This document shows, in pieces, positions 62,803 to 64,000 of a DNA stretch of 64,000 nucleotides (positions within the stretch are counted from its first letter, which is position 1; the number at the start of each line of letters is the position of its first letter). The stretch comes from Glandiceps talaboti (taxonomy: Eukaryota; Hemichordata; Enteropneusta; Spengelidae). The DNA lies in the NCBI RefSeq assembly GCF_964340395.1, contig NC_135557.1, positions 6,633,716-6,697,715 of the forward strand. The letters run 5' to 3'. The position numbers were made by a program, and so were the translations under genes. Below the pieces are notes generated by a model, which was given only the letters and a program-made list of their open reading frames with translations, searched no databases and was not told where the DNA came from.

Positions 62803-64000
62803 AAACCAAAAGAGAGTAGAAAACTCTGAGACACGCGCGAGCAGGAGGAAAGAGTGTACCTCGCTAAACTTATTAAGTTTCATCTTTTAACATTTAACAA
62901 AAGGTCGGATTAAGCCAAACTGTGCCGGGAAAGGGGTTATTTTTGTACTCATTACGAATTTAGGTATTCTTTTCTTGGTGGGAAGATTTTTGAAAGACCT
63001 GATCAAGTTAACAGGTAGGGTTTACTGAAATTGTACTCGTTGCATATTCGTTGCATTCTCAAAATTATGGCCTTACAGTTGTTAAAAGTAAAACTTCATT
63101 TATCAAAAAAATTAATTGTTTTGATCAGGTCTTAGCTGTTTCAACATACGAACTGCCGTCTGCAAGTAAGTAGAAAGCCCCAGTGCCTCCTTTTTGAGTG
63201 TGTGTGTGGTATGACAGAATTTGGGTTTGTAAGTCCCAGCAGAGTCTCCAAATCCTCATTACATTTCACACAGATTTGCGCAGCCGCAACCTCCCCCCTC
63301 TCCCCAACCCCAGTCTAGGTCACAACACAGCACACAGTACAACACATACACTGTACATAGACGCCTGAAACAAGGTCACTAAAGTGAAGACTTTCTAGAG
63401 GACCACAGACTAACATCAGTGAAGTTATTATGAAAGATAACCCTAACCCTAATCAGATACACAACTAACCATTTTTAAATACTATAATAGCATATACTAA
63501 ATGCTTGACTTTCATGATCATACTTGTTCAATAGTGTACATGGCGTTTGCATGTATGTAAATAGCATATCGATAGTACAGTTCCGGTTATCATGTTTTGA
63601 TTAGGACTCATTGCATCCTCATAAACAACCGTTGATTCGGTGTCCAGCTGAGTCATAATGGTTACATTGTATTCAAACCTGTATGAACTAGCTCTTCAAC
63701 ATTAAACAGTTCGAAGTCTTTCACATTACAAGATTAGACTTTCGAACATTAGACTTTCTGTCAGCACATTGACCTAAGCTTGATGACGTGTCAATATTTT
63801 ATATAAACTTGGATCATGTAGCATATGAATAGCTGTTACTGTCCCAATTTCAATATTACTGTGTACTTTCAATGATTACATAAGACTGACTATTTACTAT
63901 TATAGAACATTTTCACGATTTACAGGAGTCATTTCATGGCATCAAACTGACAGATACACTTATTACCCTTTGCGTACTACCTTATACACTTTACTGGGTA
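62803..64000. other. Unassigned DNA to window end
   Basis: No gene recognised; two CCCTAA units occur near 63440. Confidence 0.4.

Noticed and set aside
63437-63455. Telomeric CCCTAA repeats
   Set aside because: Only about two and a half units; too short for an interstitial telomere.

Overview
The window is eukaryotic, AT-rich, repeat-dense intergenic and intronic DNA from an invertebrate animal. Evidence: canonical GT/AG splice signals on several exons, long AT, GA, CA and GTAT microsatellites, non-LTR retrotransposons, Penelope-like elements with hammerhead-type ribozymes, a tyrosine-recombinase element, an rve-integrase gene relic and several TIR elements. The mix resembles marine deuterostome or lophotrochozoan genomes (lancelet, hemichordate, mollusc, brachiopod), but the species cannot be fixed from sequence alone. 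No complete, intact host gene lies in the window.

Host-gene evidence is limited to a few spliced exons on the minus strand. The best are two parts of a C-type lectin-like domain (18049-18343 and 4023-4108); the phases match and together they give the expected cysteine order, so they are probably one gene with a ~13.9 kb intron. A signal-peptide-like first exon lies at 56841-56904 with the same splice phase as the upstream side of the lectin exon. A short open stretch at 54531-54704 resembles the C-terminal tail of a receptor tyrosine kinase.

Left third (1-20.8 kb): broken rve-integrase pseudogene and minisatellite (0.36-1.65 kb), lectin exon, an unrecognised decayed coding-like stretch (5.2-7.0 kb), a tyrosine-recombinase pseudogene followed by direct repeats (11.1-12.3 kb), Penelope tails with a near-perfect palindrome of two hammerhead ribozymes (13.4-14.0 kb), an inverted CR1/L2-like LINE relic (14.3-16.9 kb), a MITE, the main lectin exon, and a ~52-copy 33-bp minisatellite (19.1-20.8 kb).

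Middle third (20.8-43 kb): segmental duplicates, a 154-bp foldback element with a 9-bp target duplication, two plus-strand LINE relics (one with a 292-bp tandem duplication, one split by a Penelope tail), a minus-strand RT scrap, a family of short ACCATAGAC hairpins, and an apparently identical 259-bp inverted pair (24.2 and 41.9 kb).

Right third (43-64 kb): three diverged copies of one segment (44.7, 49.1, 56.0 kb), a 2.77 kb TIR element with TTA target duplication (PIF/Harbinger-like ends, no transposase seen), four more copies or fragments of the MITE family, a 1.2 kb long-TIR element, a 5'-truncated Penelope-like element with a GIY-YIG domain, an L1/Tx1-like LINE relic and a second copy of the lectin-upstream segment (61.6-62.3 kb). 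Most open frames are decaying mobile-element proteins or translations of simple repeats.
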